From contig JANXOD010000024.1 of NCBI GenBank assembly GCA_025353765.1, positions 1 to 64,000 of the forward strand: DNA of 64,000 nt, read 5' to 3'. Below the pieces are notes generated by a model. The model saw only the letters and a program-made list of their open reading frames with translations. It had not been told where the DNA came from and did no database searches. The stretch comes from Sphingobacteriales bacterium. Its GTDB lineage: Bacteria > Bacteroidota > Bacteroidia > Sphingobacteriales > Sphingobacteriaceae. Below are positions 46,380-55,441 of this stretch, in pieces (the stretch's first letter is position 1; every line of letters starts with the position of its first letter). Made by a program: the position numbers and the translations under genes.

Positions 46380-46402
46380 AGTCCCTAATTTAGGGGCTTT
46401 TT
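46380..46402 (+). terminator. Rho-independent terminator after the pseudouridine synthase gene
   Basis: An 8-bp stem AGTCCCTA/TAGGGGCT (one G-U pair) with an ATT loop is followed by TTTTG. It begins 8 bases after the stop at 46372. Confidence 0.82.
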
Positions 46403-46423
46403 GCTGATTTTCTATTTTACTTA

Positions 46424-47557
46424 TTAAACCAGAGCTTTAGCCAGAACCTCTTTATAATAATCCTCATAAATTGGCAGGATCAGGCTTAAATCAAATTCTT
46501 TTGCTCTTTTTAAGGCGTTTTCTTTAAATACATAAAGCCGTTCATCATCTTCTAACATAAATATGGCATGAGCAGCCATCGCACCAATATCACCTACATT
46601 ATCCATGTATCCGGTAACGCCGTCTATATTTAGTTCCGGTAAACCACCTGCATTTGAAGTAATAGCAGGCACTTTACAAGCCATTGCCTCTAAAGCTGCT
46701 AAACCAAAACTTTCAGACTCTGACGGCATGATAAACAGATCAGAAACTGATAGAATTTCTTCAACAGCATCCTGCTTACCTAAGAAACGAACATGATCAC
46801 ATATTCCTAAATCACGACAAAGCTGTTCGCAATATACACGATCAGGGCCATCGCCAACCATAAGTAGTTTTGAAGGAACTACTTTCTGAATTTTTTCAAA
46901 TATCTTAATTACATCCTGTGTACGTTTTACTTCGCGGAAGTTGGACGTGTGTGTAATGATGCGTTCGTTATTTGGAGCAATCGCTTTTTTGAAATGATCC
47001 TTTGCTTTTAAGCTAAAGCGTTTCATATCGATGAAATTAGAAATCACCCGAATTTCATTATTGATATCAAAATGTTTGTAGGTATCTTCTTTCAGGTTTT
47101 GAGATACTGCTGTAACACCGTCGGATTGATTAATAGAGAATGTAACTACCGGTTTATAAGTTGGATCTTTGCCAACCAATGTAATATCTGTACCATGCAA
47201 AGTGGTAACTACAGGAATATGAATGCCATAAGTCGCTAGTATTTGTTTAGCCATAAATGCTGCGGAAGCGTGCGGAATGGCATAATGCACATGCAGTAAA
47301 TCCAGTTTTTCAAACCGCACCACATCTACCAATTTGCTGGCTAATGCCAGTTCATAAGGCGGGAAATCAAATAAAGGATAATTTGAAACTGACACTTCGT
47401 GATAGAATAAATTGGCTGAAAAAAAATCTAATCTGGCCGGCTGGCTATAGGTTATAAAATGTACCTGGTGCCCGTTATCAGCTAAAGCCTTACCTAACTC
47501 TGATGCAACAACACCGCTACCTCCAAAGGTAGGATAGCATACAATTCCTATTTTCAT
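46424..47557 (-). CDS. bshA: N-acetyl-alpha-D-glucosaminyl L-malate synthase (bacillithiol synthesis)
   Basis: A 377-residue GT4 glycosyltransferase. The N-terminal MKIGIVCYPTFGGSGVVASE, the VSNYPLFDFPPYELALASKL segment, LHVHYAIPHASAAFMAKQIL and TTLHGTDITLVGKDPTYKPV are specific to BshA; the C-terminal lobe has PSESESFGLAALEAMACKVP. It joins GlcNAc from UDP-GlcNAc to L-malate, the first step to bacillithiol, the thiol buffer that replaces glutathione. The deacetylase BshB and ligase BshC are not recognised nearby. Confidence 0.95.
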   Translation of the reverse strand: MKIGIVCYPTFGGSGVVASELGKALADNGHQVHFITYSQPARLDFFSANLFYHEVSVSNYPLFDFPPYELALASKLVDVVRFEKLDLLHVHYAIPHASAAFMAKQILATYGIHIPVVTTLHGTDITLVGKDPTYKPVVTFSINQSDGVTAVSQNLKEDTYKHFDINNEIRVISNFIDMKRFSLKAKDHFKKAIAPNNERIITHTSNFREVKRTQDVIKIFEKIQKVVPSKLLMVGDGPDRVYCEQLCRDLGICDHVRFLGKQDAVEEILSVSDLFIMPSESESFGLAALEAMACKVPAITSNAGGLPELNIDGVTGYMDNVGDIGAMAAHAIFMLEDDERLYVFKENALKRAKEFDLSLILPIYEDYYKEVLAKALV

Positions 47558-47697
47558 TATACTAATTATCTTATTTTATGATGATTTTATCCATGCAAAG
47601 TAAATTCTTTAAAATCATACTAATGTTAGGCTAATGTAACAAATGCTGATTATTTAATTGGTGTTTCTAGCAGGGTGAGCTAAAAAATACAATCGCC

Positions 47698-49506
47698 TTA
47701 ATTTGCCTTTTGTATGGCTTCATAAATCGTATCCAATATTCGTGCACGAATGCCTAGTTTAGATAGTTTTTCACTCAAAGTAGGATTTAATCGGTTAGAT
47801 AAAAAGATATAAACCAGGTTATATTGAGGATCAACCCAAATGCAGGTTCCTGTATAACCGGTATGCCCAAATGTTTGAGATGATGACAGTTTTGATGGAT
47901 ATCCCTTATTATCGGTTCGGTCAAAACCTAAACCGCGACGACTTACATCAGATTGTTGCGCAATAAACATATTTACTGTTTCCGGTTTAAAGTACTTTAT
48001 GCCTCCATAGCTACCCCGGTTTAACAGCATTTGAAAAAGAATTCCAAGATCATTGGAGCTTGCAAATAATCCGGCATGACCGGAAACTCCTCCTACCATC
48101 GCTGCACCCTGATCGTGAACATAACCCTGAAGTAACGTTTTACGAAAGTAGGTGTCATTTTCAGTAGGCACGATCTGATCTTTTGGAAAACGATTGAGAG
48201 GATTAAAGCCTGCAGTTTTCATCCCCAATGGCTTATAAAAATTATTAAAAACAATCTTATCCAGTTTATCGCCATCTATATTTTGCACCACTTCTTTCAT
48301 GTAATACATGCTTAAATCGCTGTACACATACTGGCCACGTGTTACTAAAGGCGAGTTTAGCATTTGAGGCCACATTACATCGGTAAAATAATCTTTAAGC
48401 ATATAATAATGGTCTACCACTTTGGTTGGAAATGCCGCTGATGAATCACTGCTATAATCAGAAGGTTTAATTTTTTCGTAGAACGGAATATATGGTATAA
48501 ATCCGGCTTGGTGCAGCATTACTTCCCGCACTTTTATATCTCCCTTATCTAAATTACGTGTACGCCCGATATAATTTTTAAGAGTGCTATCCAGGTTTAG
48601 TTTACCAGTTTCTACCAGACGCATCACTTCTAAGGTTGTTGCAGAGATCTTCGTTACCGAGGCCAGATCATAAATATCATCCACGCGGGTGGCTAAGCCA
48701 TTGTCATAGGTATGCGTGCCGAATGCTTTATTATAAATTACATTTCCATCTTTAATTACCATAACCACTGCGCTTGGAGTGGCTCTTTCCCGAATAGCCT
48801 CTGCTGCGATTGCATCAATACCTTGTAGATTTTGTGCATTAATCCCTGACTCTTCGGGTACAGTATAGGTTAATCTTATTTTATTAATCTCGGTTCCGGA
48901 ACCTTCTGCGAAATTTTCCGAATAATCCTTTTTAAGCACATTGTTCACAGCTACTCCTCCAAAGATGGCCTGGGCTACAAATGAAGCACTTTCGGGTGTA
49001 TGCTGTTCACACCAAATAATGGGCGAAGTAACAGAGTCCAGCTTGGCAAGGCTTTTCCCATTTCCAAAAAGTGCAATAACTACACGCCTTTGTTGTTCAA
49101 TTTCTTTGATGAAACCTACAATCCGGGGATCAAACACAGACACATCCGAGACTTCAAGAATAAGTGTATTATAACATTTTACATCGTCTAATAAATAATT
49201 TAATGAGCTTGTGGCGATATATAAACTTGCATTAAAATGATCTGCTTTTTGATACTTATTCAGCAGGCTATCGAATATGGGTGAGTGATTAAATCCCATA
49301 TCAATGCTGGCAATTTTCATCTCATCAATAGCCAGTAATGGGAGTATTTGTTTACCGTTATTGAGAACAACTGTGCTTTGGGATGCTGCTTTCTTATTCA
49401 TCAACCATTGTTCATTAGCTGAATGAACCTGACTGCATGCCATAGAACTGATGGCTGTTATAAATATGCTTACAGATAAGAGTCGAAATAAAATAGTAGT
49501 ATTCAT
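47698..49506 (-). CDS. Beta-lactamase-fold serine hydrolase with a GH3 C-terminal-type domain but no GH3 catalytic barrel
   Basis: A 602-residue exported protein with a possible lipobox (AISSMACSQ). Residues about 30-210 resemble the alpha/beta C-terminal sandwich of GH3 beta-N-acetylglucosaminidases (AASQSTVVLNNGKQILPLL, KIASIDMGF, FGNGKSLAKLD). After a linker, a class C beta-lactamase-like domain runs from about 230 to the end, with the S-x-x-K motif in DLASVTKISATTLEVMRL and a YSDLSMYY motif. In many Bacteroidota these two parts follow a full GH3 barrel in one protein of about 1000 residues; here the barrel is absent. Probably acts on peptidoglycan fragments. ATG 49506 is preferred over 49536, which would overlap the upstream gene. 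Confidence 0.82.
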   Translation of the reverse strand: MNTTILFRLLSVSIFITAISSMACSQVHSANEQWLMNKKAASQSTVVLNNGKQILPLLAIDEMKIASIDMGFNHSPIFDSLLNKYQKADHFNASLYIATSSLNYLLDDVKCYNTLILEVSDVSVFDPRIVGFIKEIEQQRRVVIALFGNGKSLAKLDSVTSPIIWCEQHTPESASFVAQAIFGGVAVNNVLKKDYSENFAEGSGTEINKIRLTYTVPEESGINAQNLQGIDAIAAEAIRERATPSAVVMVIKDGNVIYNKAFGTHTYDNGLATRVDDIYDLASVTKISATTLEVMRLVETGKLNLDSTLKNYIGRTRNLDKGDIKVREVMLHQAGFIPYIPFYEKIKPSDYSSDSSAAFPTKVVDHYYMLKDYFTDVMWPQMLNSPLVTRGQYVYSDLSMYYMKEVVQNIDGDKLDKIVFNNFYKPLGMKTAGFNPLNRFPKDQIVPTENDTYFRKTLLQGYVHDQGAAMVGGVSGHAGLFASSNDLGILFQMLLNRGSYGGIKYFKPETVNMFIAQQSDVSRRGLGFDRTDNKGYPSKLSSSQTFGHTGYTGTCIWVDPQYNLVYIFLSNRLNPTLSEKLSKLGIRARILDTIYEAIQKAN

Positions 49507-49510
49507 TCTC

Positions 49511-51139
49511 TTATTTGCTATAAACTTTTTCACCATTAATATATGTTTTTAAAACTTTAGTTTTTAGCAAAGCAGATGGTTCAACCTGCATAATATCCTG
49601 ATCAAGAATTACAAAATCAGCAAATTTACCTGCTTCTAAACTTCCTTTTTCCTTTTCCTCAAAACTACCTTTAGCTGCCCATATCGTCATCCCACGCAAG
49701 GCTTCTTCCCTACTTAGTGCATTTTCCATCTGAAATCCTTTTGCAGGAAATCCTTTTGAATCTTTACGGACTACTGCTGCATAAAACGTGAGTAGTGGAT
49801 CAATATTTTCTACCGGGAAATCTGTTCCCAAAATTAGCCAGCCATTTTGTTTTAGTAAATCTTTATAGGCATAGGCTCCTTTCATACGTTCTGCACCCAA
49901 ACGGTCACCCACCCAGTACATATCTGATGTGGCATGAGTAGGTTGTACAGACGGAATGATATTATTCGCTCCAAACAAATTAAAATCTGCTTTATTAATA
50001 ACCTGCGCATGTTCAATGCGCCATCTCAAATTATTTTTTCCTTTTAGCACATTTGCATAAACGTTTAATATTTCACGATTTGCAGAATCGCCTATTGCAT
50101 GTGTATTCATTTGGAAACCTTTATCAGCAATTTTTTGCGCCACTTCTGCAAAATGTTTTTTATTGCTTAACAAAAATCCAGAATGGCCGGGCTTATCACT
50201 ATAAGGTTCTAAAAGACAAGCTCCACGTGAACCTAAAGCACCGTCGGCATATACTTTAAATGACCTGACATCCAGACGGTCTGTTTTAAACGCACCATTT
50301 TTAAAGAGGTAATCATAATTAGCCGGCGAATCTGAAAGCATAATATACATCCGCATTTTAAGTTGATTACTTTTTTGAAGATCATCAATGGGCTTAATAA
50401 CCTGATAATCTAACCCACAATCTACCACAGAAGTTAAACCTACGGCAAAACAATTCCGTTGGGCATCAAATACGGCTTTTAAAGATTGGCTTTTTGTAAG
50501 TGCAGGAACTTTAGAATACACCAGTTCGGTCGCATTATCTATTAAAATACCTGTCAACTTTCCATTCAGCGTTTCTATTTCACCTCCTGTAAGTGTTTGT
50601 CCGGGTTTTATACCAGCTAAATCTAAGGCTGCTTTATTTGCAATAACGGCATGACCGTCAATACGGGATAAAATGACAGGCCGATTGGGAAATAATTCAT
50701 TTAATTTCTCATTGTTTGGGAATTCTTTATTTGCCCAATCATTTTGATCCCAGCCTCTGCCGATGAGCCACCCTTCTTTATTTTCGGCAGCAAAGGATTT
50801 TAGCTTGGATAGTATTTCCTCCCAGCTTTTCGTAGCTACCAGGTTTGCTTCCTGTAAGCCTTTACCATATTCATAAAAATGTGAATGACCATCAATAAAT
50901 CCCGGGTAAACGGATTTATTTGCTGCATTGAGCATCTCTTTACTTTGGTATTTTTTAAGAATATCAGCAGATTTCCCTACTTCTATGATCTTACCATCTT
51001 TTACAGCAAAGGCTTCAGCCATTGTAAACTTGCCATCTACGATATATACTTTTGCGTTGTATACTATTAGATCTGCCGGCTTTTTTACTGAAAATGACAT
51101 CAGGAAAAGTGATGTGACTAAGAATAAGAATTGTTTCAT
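49511..51139 (-). CDS. Secreted amidohydrolase (YtcJ-like, Amidohydro_3)
   Basis: A 542-residue metal-dependent hydrolase with a signal peptide (LFLVTSLFLMSFSV). Key sites are VYPGFIDGHSHFYEYGKG (HxH metal ligands), FQMNTHAIGDSANREILNVY, RWRIEHAQVINKADF and GTDFPVENIDPLLTFYAAV, ending with ADFVILDQDIMQVEP and YINGEKVYS. YtcJ-type enzymes hydrolyse amide or N-acyl bonds; the substrate is unknown. Its stop is 4 bases before the preferred start of the beta-lactamase-like gene, so the two form an operon of exported hydrolases. Confidence 0.9.
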   Translation of the reverse strand: MKQFLFLVTSLFLMSFSVKKPADLIVYNAKVYIVDGKFTMAEAFAVKDGKIIEVGKSADILKKYQSKEMLNAANKSVYPGFIDGHSHFYEYGKGLQEANLVATKSWEEILSKLKSFAAENKEGWLIGRGWDQNDWANKEFPNNEKLNELFPNRPVILSRIDGHAVIANKAALDLAGIKPGQTLTGGEIETLNGKLTGILIDNATELVYSKVPALTKSQSLKAVFDAQRNCFAVGLTSVVDCGLDYQVIKPIDDLQKSNQLKMRMYIMLSDSPANYDYLFKNGAFKTDRLDVRSFKVYADGALGSRGACLLEPYSDKPGHSGFLLSNKKHFAEVAQKIADKGFQMNTHAIGDSANREILNVYANVLKGKNNLRWRIEHAQVINKADFNLFGANNIIPSVQPTHATSDMYWVGDRLGAERMKGAYAYKDLLKQNGWLILGTDFPVENIDPLLTFYAAVVRKDSKGFPAKGFQMENALSREEALRGMTIWAAKGSFEEKEKGSLEAGKFADFVILDQDIMQVEPSALLKTKVLKTYINGEKVYSK

Positions 51140-51357
51140 GGGGTAAATATAATATAATGGGTATTTATATCTATGCTATAGTGTGTAAGCATGGTTAAAA
51201 ATAAATTATTTATAAACGGAAAATTATTTTAGTAATAGCCACTAAAGGTATATGCTAAGATTAGTGCGTTTAAACCTCGAAATTACTGTCGTTTATACTG
51301 TCCTTTATTAGAATGATATTGTAATCTACATTGTAAAGATTCAAATGGAGTATTAAA
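51140..51357. other. Intergenic region upstream of the tiny membrane ORFs
   Basis: AT-rich and without a gene. A minus-strand frame at 51270-51470 covers the small plus-strand ORFs and has an improbable Asn/Leu/Ile composition. No clear TAnnTTTG box for either direction. Confidence 0.3.
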
Positions 51358-51459
51358 ATGGAATTTAAATACAAATACAAAACCAGGGAATGGTTTATAA
51401 AAATTGACTGGAGGTTATTAGCATTTATTGTAGCTGCTATTACAGGACTGTCATTATAG
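51358..51459 (+). CDS. Tiny single-span membrane protein, 33 residues
   Basis: A short frame reading MEFKYKYKTREWFIKIDWRL and then one hydrophobic span LLAFIVAAITGLSL. The basic and aromatic N-terminal half followed by one transmembrane helix is typical of real small membrane proteins. It ends in TAG just 2 bases before a second small ORF, suggesting a two-gene unit. No family recognised. Confidence 0.4.
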   Translation: MEFKYKYKTREWFIKIDWRLLAFIVAAITGLSL

Positions 51460-51461
51460 CA

Positions 51462-51617
51462 ATGGAACAACTTTTAATAATATTTGCAGATACAATTAAA
51501 GAACATCCCTTGTTGACTGTACTGATATTGCTAATAAGTACTCCTATAATTAAGTTTCTTATTGTTCTTGCAGCAAAACTTGCAGTTGGTTATGGAGATT
51601 ATTTAAATCCAAAGTAG
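51462..51617 (+). CDS. Small membrane protein, 51 residues
   Basis: The frame begins MEQLLIIFADTIKEHPLLTV and continues with a long hydrophobic stretch LILLISTPIIKFLIVLAAKL, ending AVGYGDYLNPK. One or two transmembrane segments are likely. It starts 2 bases after the 33-residue ORF, so the pair is probably co-translated. No family recognised; position between unrelated hydrolase genes gives no hint of function. Confidence 0.45.
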   Translation: MEQLLIIFADTIKEHPLLTVLILLISTPIIKFLIVLAAKLAVGYGDYLNPK

Positions 51618-51716
51618 TATAAATAGACTTTCTAGCAGCACTCTAAAGGCACATAGTTTTTGTCTGCTTGCCCTGTTCTTTATACTTACTCCAATTGTGT
51701 TTTGGTATCAGCCATA

Positions 51717-52649
51717 TTAGTGATAAACTTTTGTAGGATAGGGAATATTCTTTAAGCTTTCAAAAAACTCTTTACACTTTTCAAATTTATTAATGTCGTT
51801 TTCCTTAAAGAACCAGAACTTTTCATAATCGCCTTTGTTCATATAAGTTTGCATGCTTCCCTGCGACTTATGCTCGGCGATTTCCCAGTTTACTATTATC
51901 TTATAGCTCAATTGTTTATTGTATCCAAATGGTACACTTCTATCAAAGGTAAAAGATGCAGTATCAGTTAGCATGGCTGTTTCTGCATAATCCTTATATT
52001 GAGTAAAATGTTTTGGCACATCACCCTTCTCTGTTACAGAAGCTCCTAAAATAACAGGTTTATTAGCTCCCTGAAGGTTGCTAACTGTACATAAAGCTAA
52101 TAGAGTTGCTGCTTTATGACCACCATGTGTAGAAGGGTCTGGCAGTAAACAAAATACAAAATCATAGTTTGTTTTTGTCATCACCTGTTTAAGCCTTTTT
52201 TGTATTAATGGAACGTCCCAAGTGGTGTCTAAAGGCTCTTTTTCATTAAGTCCATAATGTGCATCTTTTTGATCCAGAAAATAAAAATCTCTTATACCAA
52301 TAATCTTTCCTGCATTCATCAATTCTTTTTTTCTTATTGTTGGTAAAAATTCTCTGCCAATTTTTTCATCAGTTAATTCAATTCCATAATAAGTTTCTGC
52401 CAGAGTGGAGTATTTAAATCCAGCTTCGCCATTGGTAATTACAAAAACATCTGCAACACCGTGCATTTCCTTTGTCACTTTATAAATAGTGCCTGCAAAA
52501 GCGGTTTCATCATCCGGATGTGCGATTACAATTAAAATTTTGGGCGCATTCGTGGGCTGTTGTGCATATGCTATATTGTCTGTTGAACCGCTGGTAATTA
52601 AATAGGTAGAAATTAATAAGCAGATGGGTAGGAATTTTTTCACAAACAT
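51717..52649 (-). CDS. Secreted PIG-L/LmbE-family deacetylase
   Basis: A 310-residue protein with a signal peptide (ending NIAYAQQ) and the PIG-L zinc site: AHPDDE near residue 44 and the downstream HGGH. Family members remove acetyl groups from N-acetylglucosamine conjugates. BshB of the bacillithiol pathway belongs to this family, but BshB is cytosolic and about 220-240 residues, so the signal peptide and extra C-terminal 80 residues argue for a periplasmic or outer-surface sugar deacetylase instead. Confidence 0.85.
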   Translation of the reverse strand: MFVKKFLPICLLISTYLITSGSTDNIAYAQQPTNAPKILIVIAHPDDETAFAGTIYKVTKEMHGVADVFVITNGEAGFKYSTLAETYYGIELTDEKIGREFLPTIRKKELMNAGKIIGIRDFYFLDQKDAHYGLNEKEPLDTTWDVPLIQKRLKQVMTKTNYDFVFCLLPDPSTHGGHKAATLLALCTVSNLQGANKPVILGASVTEKGDVPKHFTQYKDYAETAMLTDTASFTFDRSVPFGYNKQLSYKIIVNWEIAEHKSQGSMQTYMNKGDYEKFWFFKENDINKFEKCKEFFESLKNIPYPTKVYH

Positions 52650-52815
52650 GGTTTATGTATTTATTGTAAAAGAACAGATTAGCAGTAATAAAGGTTTTAT
52701 TTGGGGGATTATTTATTTAGTAAACAAGATATTAAATTTGACCAATATCTAATCTTCTTTTTTAATCGTTTTTGCATTTCACTCAATAGGTTATTTTATA
52801 ATACTATCTATGTAT

Positions 52816-54159
52816 TTACTCATATGGAATATTTTTCTGCTTACTAACTTTAGTTTTAATAAAATACACTATAGAGCCTGTTGAAATCGCAATTAGCCCG
52901 GCTATAATCATTGTTGCCCCTGTAGAAATAAGAATGGCTATCCACATGGTAATAGCCACTAAAACCGGTAATGGATATAAAGGCATTTTATAAGGAAACT
53001 CTGCTGTGCTGCGAGCTTTTCTTAACAGTAGGAGTCCAATTGCCTGTCCAACGAATTGGACAAGAATACGCATAGCCAGGATAGCACTAATCACATCACT
53101 AAGCTTAAACAGTAAACTAAATATAAAAGCGATAGCGCCTAAAAAGAGTAAGGAGATATGAGGAAAGTTTTTAGTGGGGTGCAGCCTGGCAAATATTTTA
53201 AAAAAAGAGCCATCAACAGCAGCAGCATAAGGAATACGGCTATAGCCCAATGTAGCAGAAAATACCGAGGCGAAAGCAATCAACAAAATAAGGCAGGTAA
53301 CTACTTTAGCTGCCGTACTTCCAGCCAATTGTTCCATAAAAGCACTAATTACAAATCCGCTGTCTTTTGCTATATTCCATGGAATAACACTTACCACACT
53401 AATATTCATGAGCAGGTATAAGATTGAAATTCCGGCAATAGAAAGAAACATACTGCGGGGAATATTCTTAGAAGGATTGATAATTTCGCCGCCCAGGTAG
53501 CATACATTATAATAGCCCAAATAACTGTAAACACTTTTAACACTGGCAAAACCAAGAGCCGCTACAAAAGCAAAATTAAAATTCAAACCATCATTTATAT
53601 GTTTTACCGGGCTTAGGAAGTTGCCATGAAAAAGTCCGCCGCCAATAATACAGAATATAGTAAGAATTACGACACACCAGAGGAATACGCTTATTTTACC
53701 TATGACCTCAATTTTACGATAAAGCAAGATCACGATCAAAATAACAACCGTACCGCTAAGCATTTTTGAAGTAATCGGACTTAAAGGCACCAGATAAGAA
53801 AAATAAGAAGCAAAGCCTATGGCTGCCGATGCAATAACCAGCGGGGCCTGTATCATGGTTTGCCATACAAATAAGAAGCTGACAAACTTACCTGCACCAT
53901 CTTTACCGTAAGCTTCTTTCAGGAAATTATAAGAGCCACCCGCTTTAGGAAATGCCGCTCCCAGTTCGCTCCACACCATCGCATCAACCAATGATAAAGC
54001 CGCACCTGCCAGCCATGCATACAGAAAGTAAGGTCCATTCATCAGGCTGATTACCATAGGAAGAGTAATGAAAGGCCCAATACCTACCATATCAATCATA
54101 TTAATGGCAGTGGCTTGTAAGAGGTTAAGACGTCTTTTAAGTTGGTTAGTTTGAGGCAT
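52816..54159 (-). CDS. APC-superfamily amino acid permease
   Basis: A 447-residue membrane protein with 12 or so helices. The first helix has the APC signature ATAINMIDMVGIGPFITLPM; AGAALSLVDAMVWSELGAAF, PKAGGSYNFLKEAYG and VYSYLGYYNVCYLGGEIINP follow. It imports or exchanges amino acids or polyamines; the substrate is not clear. The 98-base region upstream of its start is followed by the 43-bp tandem repeat array. Confidence 0.9.
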   Translation of the reverse strand: MPQTNQLKRRLNLLQATAINMIDMVGIGPFITLPMVISLMNGPYFLYAWLAGAALSLVDAMVWSELGAAFPKAGGSYNFLKEAYGKDGAGKFVSFLFVWQTMIQAPLVIASAAIGFASYFSYLVPLSPITSKMLSGTVVILIVILLYRKIEVIGKISVFLWCVVILTIFCIIGGGLFHGNFLSPVKHINDGLNFNFAFVAALGFASVKSVYSYLGYYNVCYLGGEIINPSKNIPRSMFLSIAGISILYLLMNISVVSVIPWNIAKDSGFVISAFMEQLAGSTAAKVVTCLILLIAFASVFSATLGYSRIPYAAAVDGSFFKIFARLHPTKNFPHISLLFLGAIAFIFSLLFKLSDVISAILAMRILVQFVGQAIGLLLLRKARSTAEFPYKMPLYPLPVLVAITMWIAILISTGATMIIAGLIAISTGSIVYFIKTKVSKQKNIPYE

Positions 54160-54257
54160 AATCTAATTTATTAGGGATTTGCAATTTCTAACACAGACCA
54201 AATCATCCATATTATATTCATTTAGGAATTTATATACCTGCCCTGTGAACGCTTCTG

Positions 54258-54456
54258 CAAAAGTTTGCAATACCATCCTGCACACTGCAGTGCCTATATG
54301 CAAAAGTTGACAGTACCATTCTGCACACTGCAGTGCCTATATGCAAAAGTTGACAATACCATTCTGCACACTGCAGTGCCTATATGTAAAAGTTGACAAT
54401 ACCATCCTGCACACTGCAGTGCCTACCTTTCAACTTTGGAAGTATCATTCTGCATG
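54258..54456. repeat. 43-bp tandem repeat (minisatellite) with a palindromic core, four copies plus a partial
   Basis: Full copies lie at 54258-54300, 54301-54343, 54344-54386 and 54387-54429, and a degenerate partial at 54430-54456. Copies differ at only a few bases. Each contains the perfect 10-bp palindrome CACTGCAGTG (at 54283, 54326, 54369 and 54412) inside CTGCACACTGCAGTGCC, and a conserved AAAAGTTGACAATACC block. Period 43 bp is close to four helical turns, so cores face the same side of the DNA. The array lies between the stop of the CDGSH gene (54481) and the permease start (54159), about 100 bases upstream of the latter. Confidence 0.92.
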
Positions 54457-54480
54457 GGAACGGGTATGTCGTTTGTAAAT

Positions 54481-54912
54481 TTAATCCTGAAATCCGGTAG
54501 TGGTATGCGACCCATCGCAAAAAGGTTTATTTTTTGATTGTCCGCATCTGCAAAATGCGGTAACCTTACTCTTCTTTATTTCACCACCTTTCGAATCTGT
54601 AATTAATATATTACCATAAACCAATAATGGGCCATTTGAAATAGCCTCTATCTTTGTTTCTGCGGTTAAAGCTACCGGGCTTTCTTCTGTATCCTTATTT
54701 CTAAAATAAGATAAAGCACCTGATGGGCAATGATTAACTTGATTAATGATGGTATTTGTATCTGAACCGGATAGCATAACCCAGGGCTTTTCGCGGGGGT
54801 CAAAAACTTCGGGAAGACCGTTAAAGCATTTGGCCGAATGACTACACAAATCCGGCTTCCATACTACCGTGATATCCCCGTTGGTATAGTTTTTGGTTAT
54901 TTTTCTATCCAC
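54481..54912 (-). CDS. Iron-sulfur protein: Fer4_19 (YjdI-type) domain fused to a CDGSH domain
   Basis: A 143-residue protein. The N-terminal half is a divergent mono-cluster ferredoxin domain (DLCSHSAKCFNGLPEVFD, NQVNHCPSGALSYF). The C-terminal half is a CDGSH [2Fe-2S] domain, FCRCGQSKNKPFCDGSH, with the 3 Cys-1 His ligand set. Such fusions occur widely in bacteria and probably sense or transfer electrons or clusters. Its start overlaps the end of the OsmC gene by 16 bases, so the two are translationally coupled, suggesting a shared redox-stress role. Confidence 0.9.
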   Translation of the reverse strand: MDRKITKNYTNGDITVVWKPDLCSHSAKCFNGLPEVFDPREKPWVMLSGSDTNTIINQVNHCPSGALSYFRNKDTEESPVALTAETKIEAISNGPLLVYGNILITDSKGGEIKKSKVTAFCRCGQSKNKPFCDGSHTTTGFQD

Positions 54913-55283
54913 AAGATATTCGTTTCCATGTTATTTTTTTGACTTAGCAACTTACTTACAGGACACTTATCGGCAATTTCAGTTAACCTTTCTATTTGGT
55001 CGGGACTTAATTCACCAATAAACTCTATTTCTTTTTTAATTGTATTGGTTTCCTTTTCTATATCTACCATTACCACTACTTCTTTCAAAGGCCATTGCTT
55101 TCTATCGGCATACATTCTTAAGGTAATGGCTATACAAGAGGCTAAGGAAGCAGCTAACAATTCTTTTGGAGTAAAGCCTTTGTCTGTTCCACCTTTCTCC
55201 TGGGGTTGATCAGCAAAAATCTGGTGTGTGCCGCCGGTTATTAAGGTGGCAAAATGGTCTGTTTGTATACTTGCTTTTATCAT
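54897..55283 (-). CDS. OsmC/Ohr-family protein
   Basis: A 128-residue protein with FTPKELLAASLASCIAITLR (first conserved Cys) and ADKCPVSKLL (second conserved Cys), the redox pair of OsmC/Ohr peroxidases. The family reduces organic hydroperoxides. Here it belongs to the YhfA/OsmC-like branch without a long N-terminal strand. Coupled by overlap to the CDGSH gene. Confidence 0.9.
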   Translation of the reverse strand: MIKASIQTDHFATLITGGTHQIFADQPQEKGGTDKGFTPKELLAASLASCIAITLRMYADRKQWPLKEVVVMVDIEKETNTIKKEIEFIGELSPDQIERLTEIADKCPVSKLLSQKNNMETNILWIEK

Positions 55284-55383
55284 TTTTGAATTTAGTAAAG
55301 AAATATCATTTAATTATAGGGAAATTTAATTTTAAGAAATTCTTAAAGCCTGTTTAAAGATAAAATATTGAATATATGATGCG

Positions 55384-55441
55384 GTTGGTGAGGACACCAA
55401 CAGTGGTAAAAAACCAGAGTAAAAAAAAGCAATGTACGGTG
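55384..55441. repeat. REP-like hairpin element
   Basis: A perfect 7-bp hairpin, GTTGGTG AGGA CACCAAC (55384-55401), is followed by a small TGGT/ACCA hairpin and, around 55438-55447, by GGTGTTCTCAATAC, a degraded inverted copy of the first motif. It sits in the 214-base gap between the OsmC and GH13 genes. This looks like an extragenic palindromic element of a type I believe is common in this clade. I cannot count copies elsewhere. Confidence 0.4.

Noticed and set aside
51717-52649. PIG-L protein as BshB, completing bacillithiol synthesis with bshA
   Set aside because: It has a signal peptide and extra length, while BshB is cytosolic; family membership alone does not support the call.
54258-54456. 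Possible CRISPR array
   Set aside because: The 43-bp units are repeated end to end with no unique spacers, and no cas genes are present.
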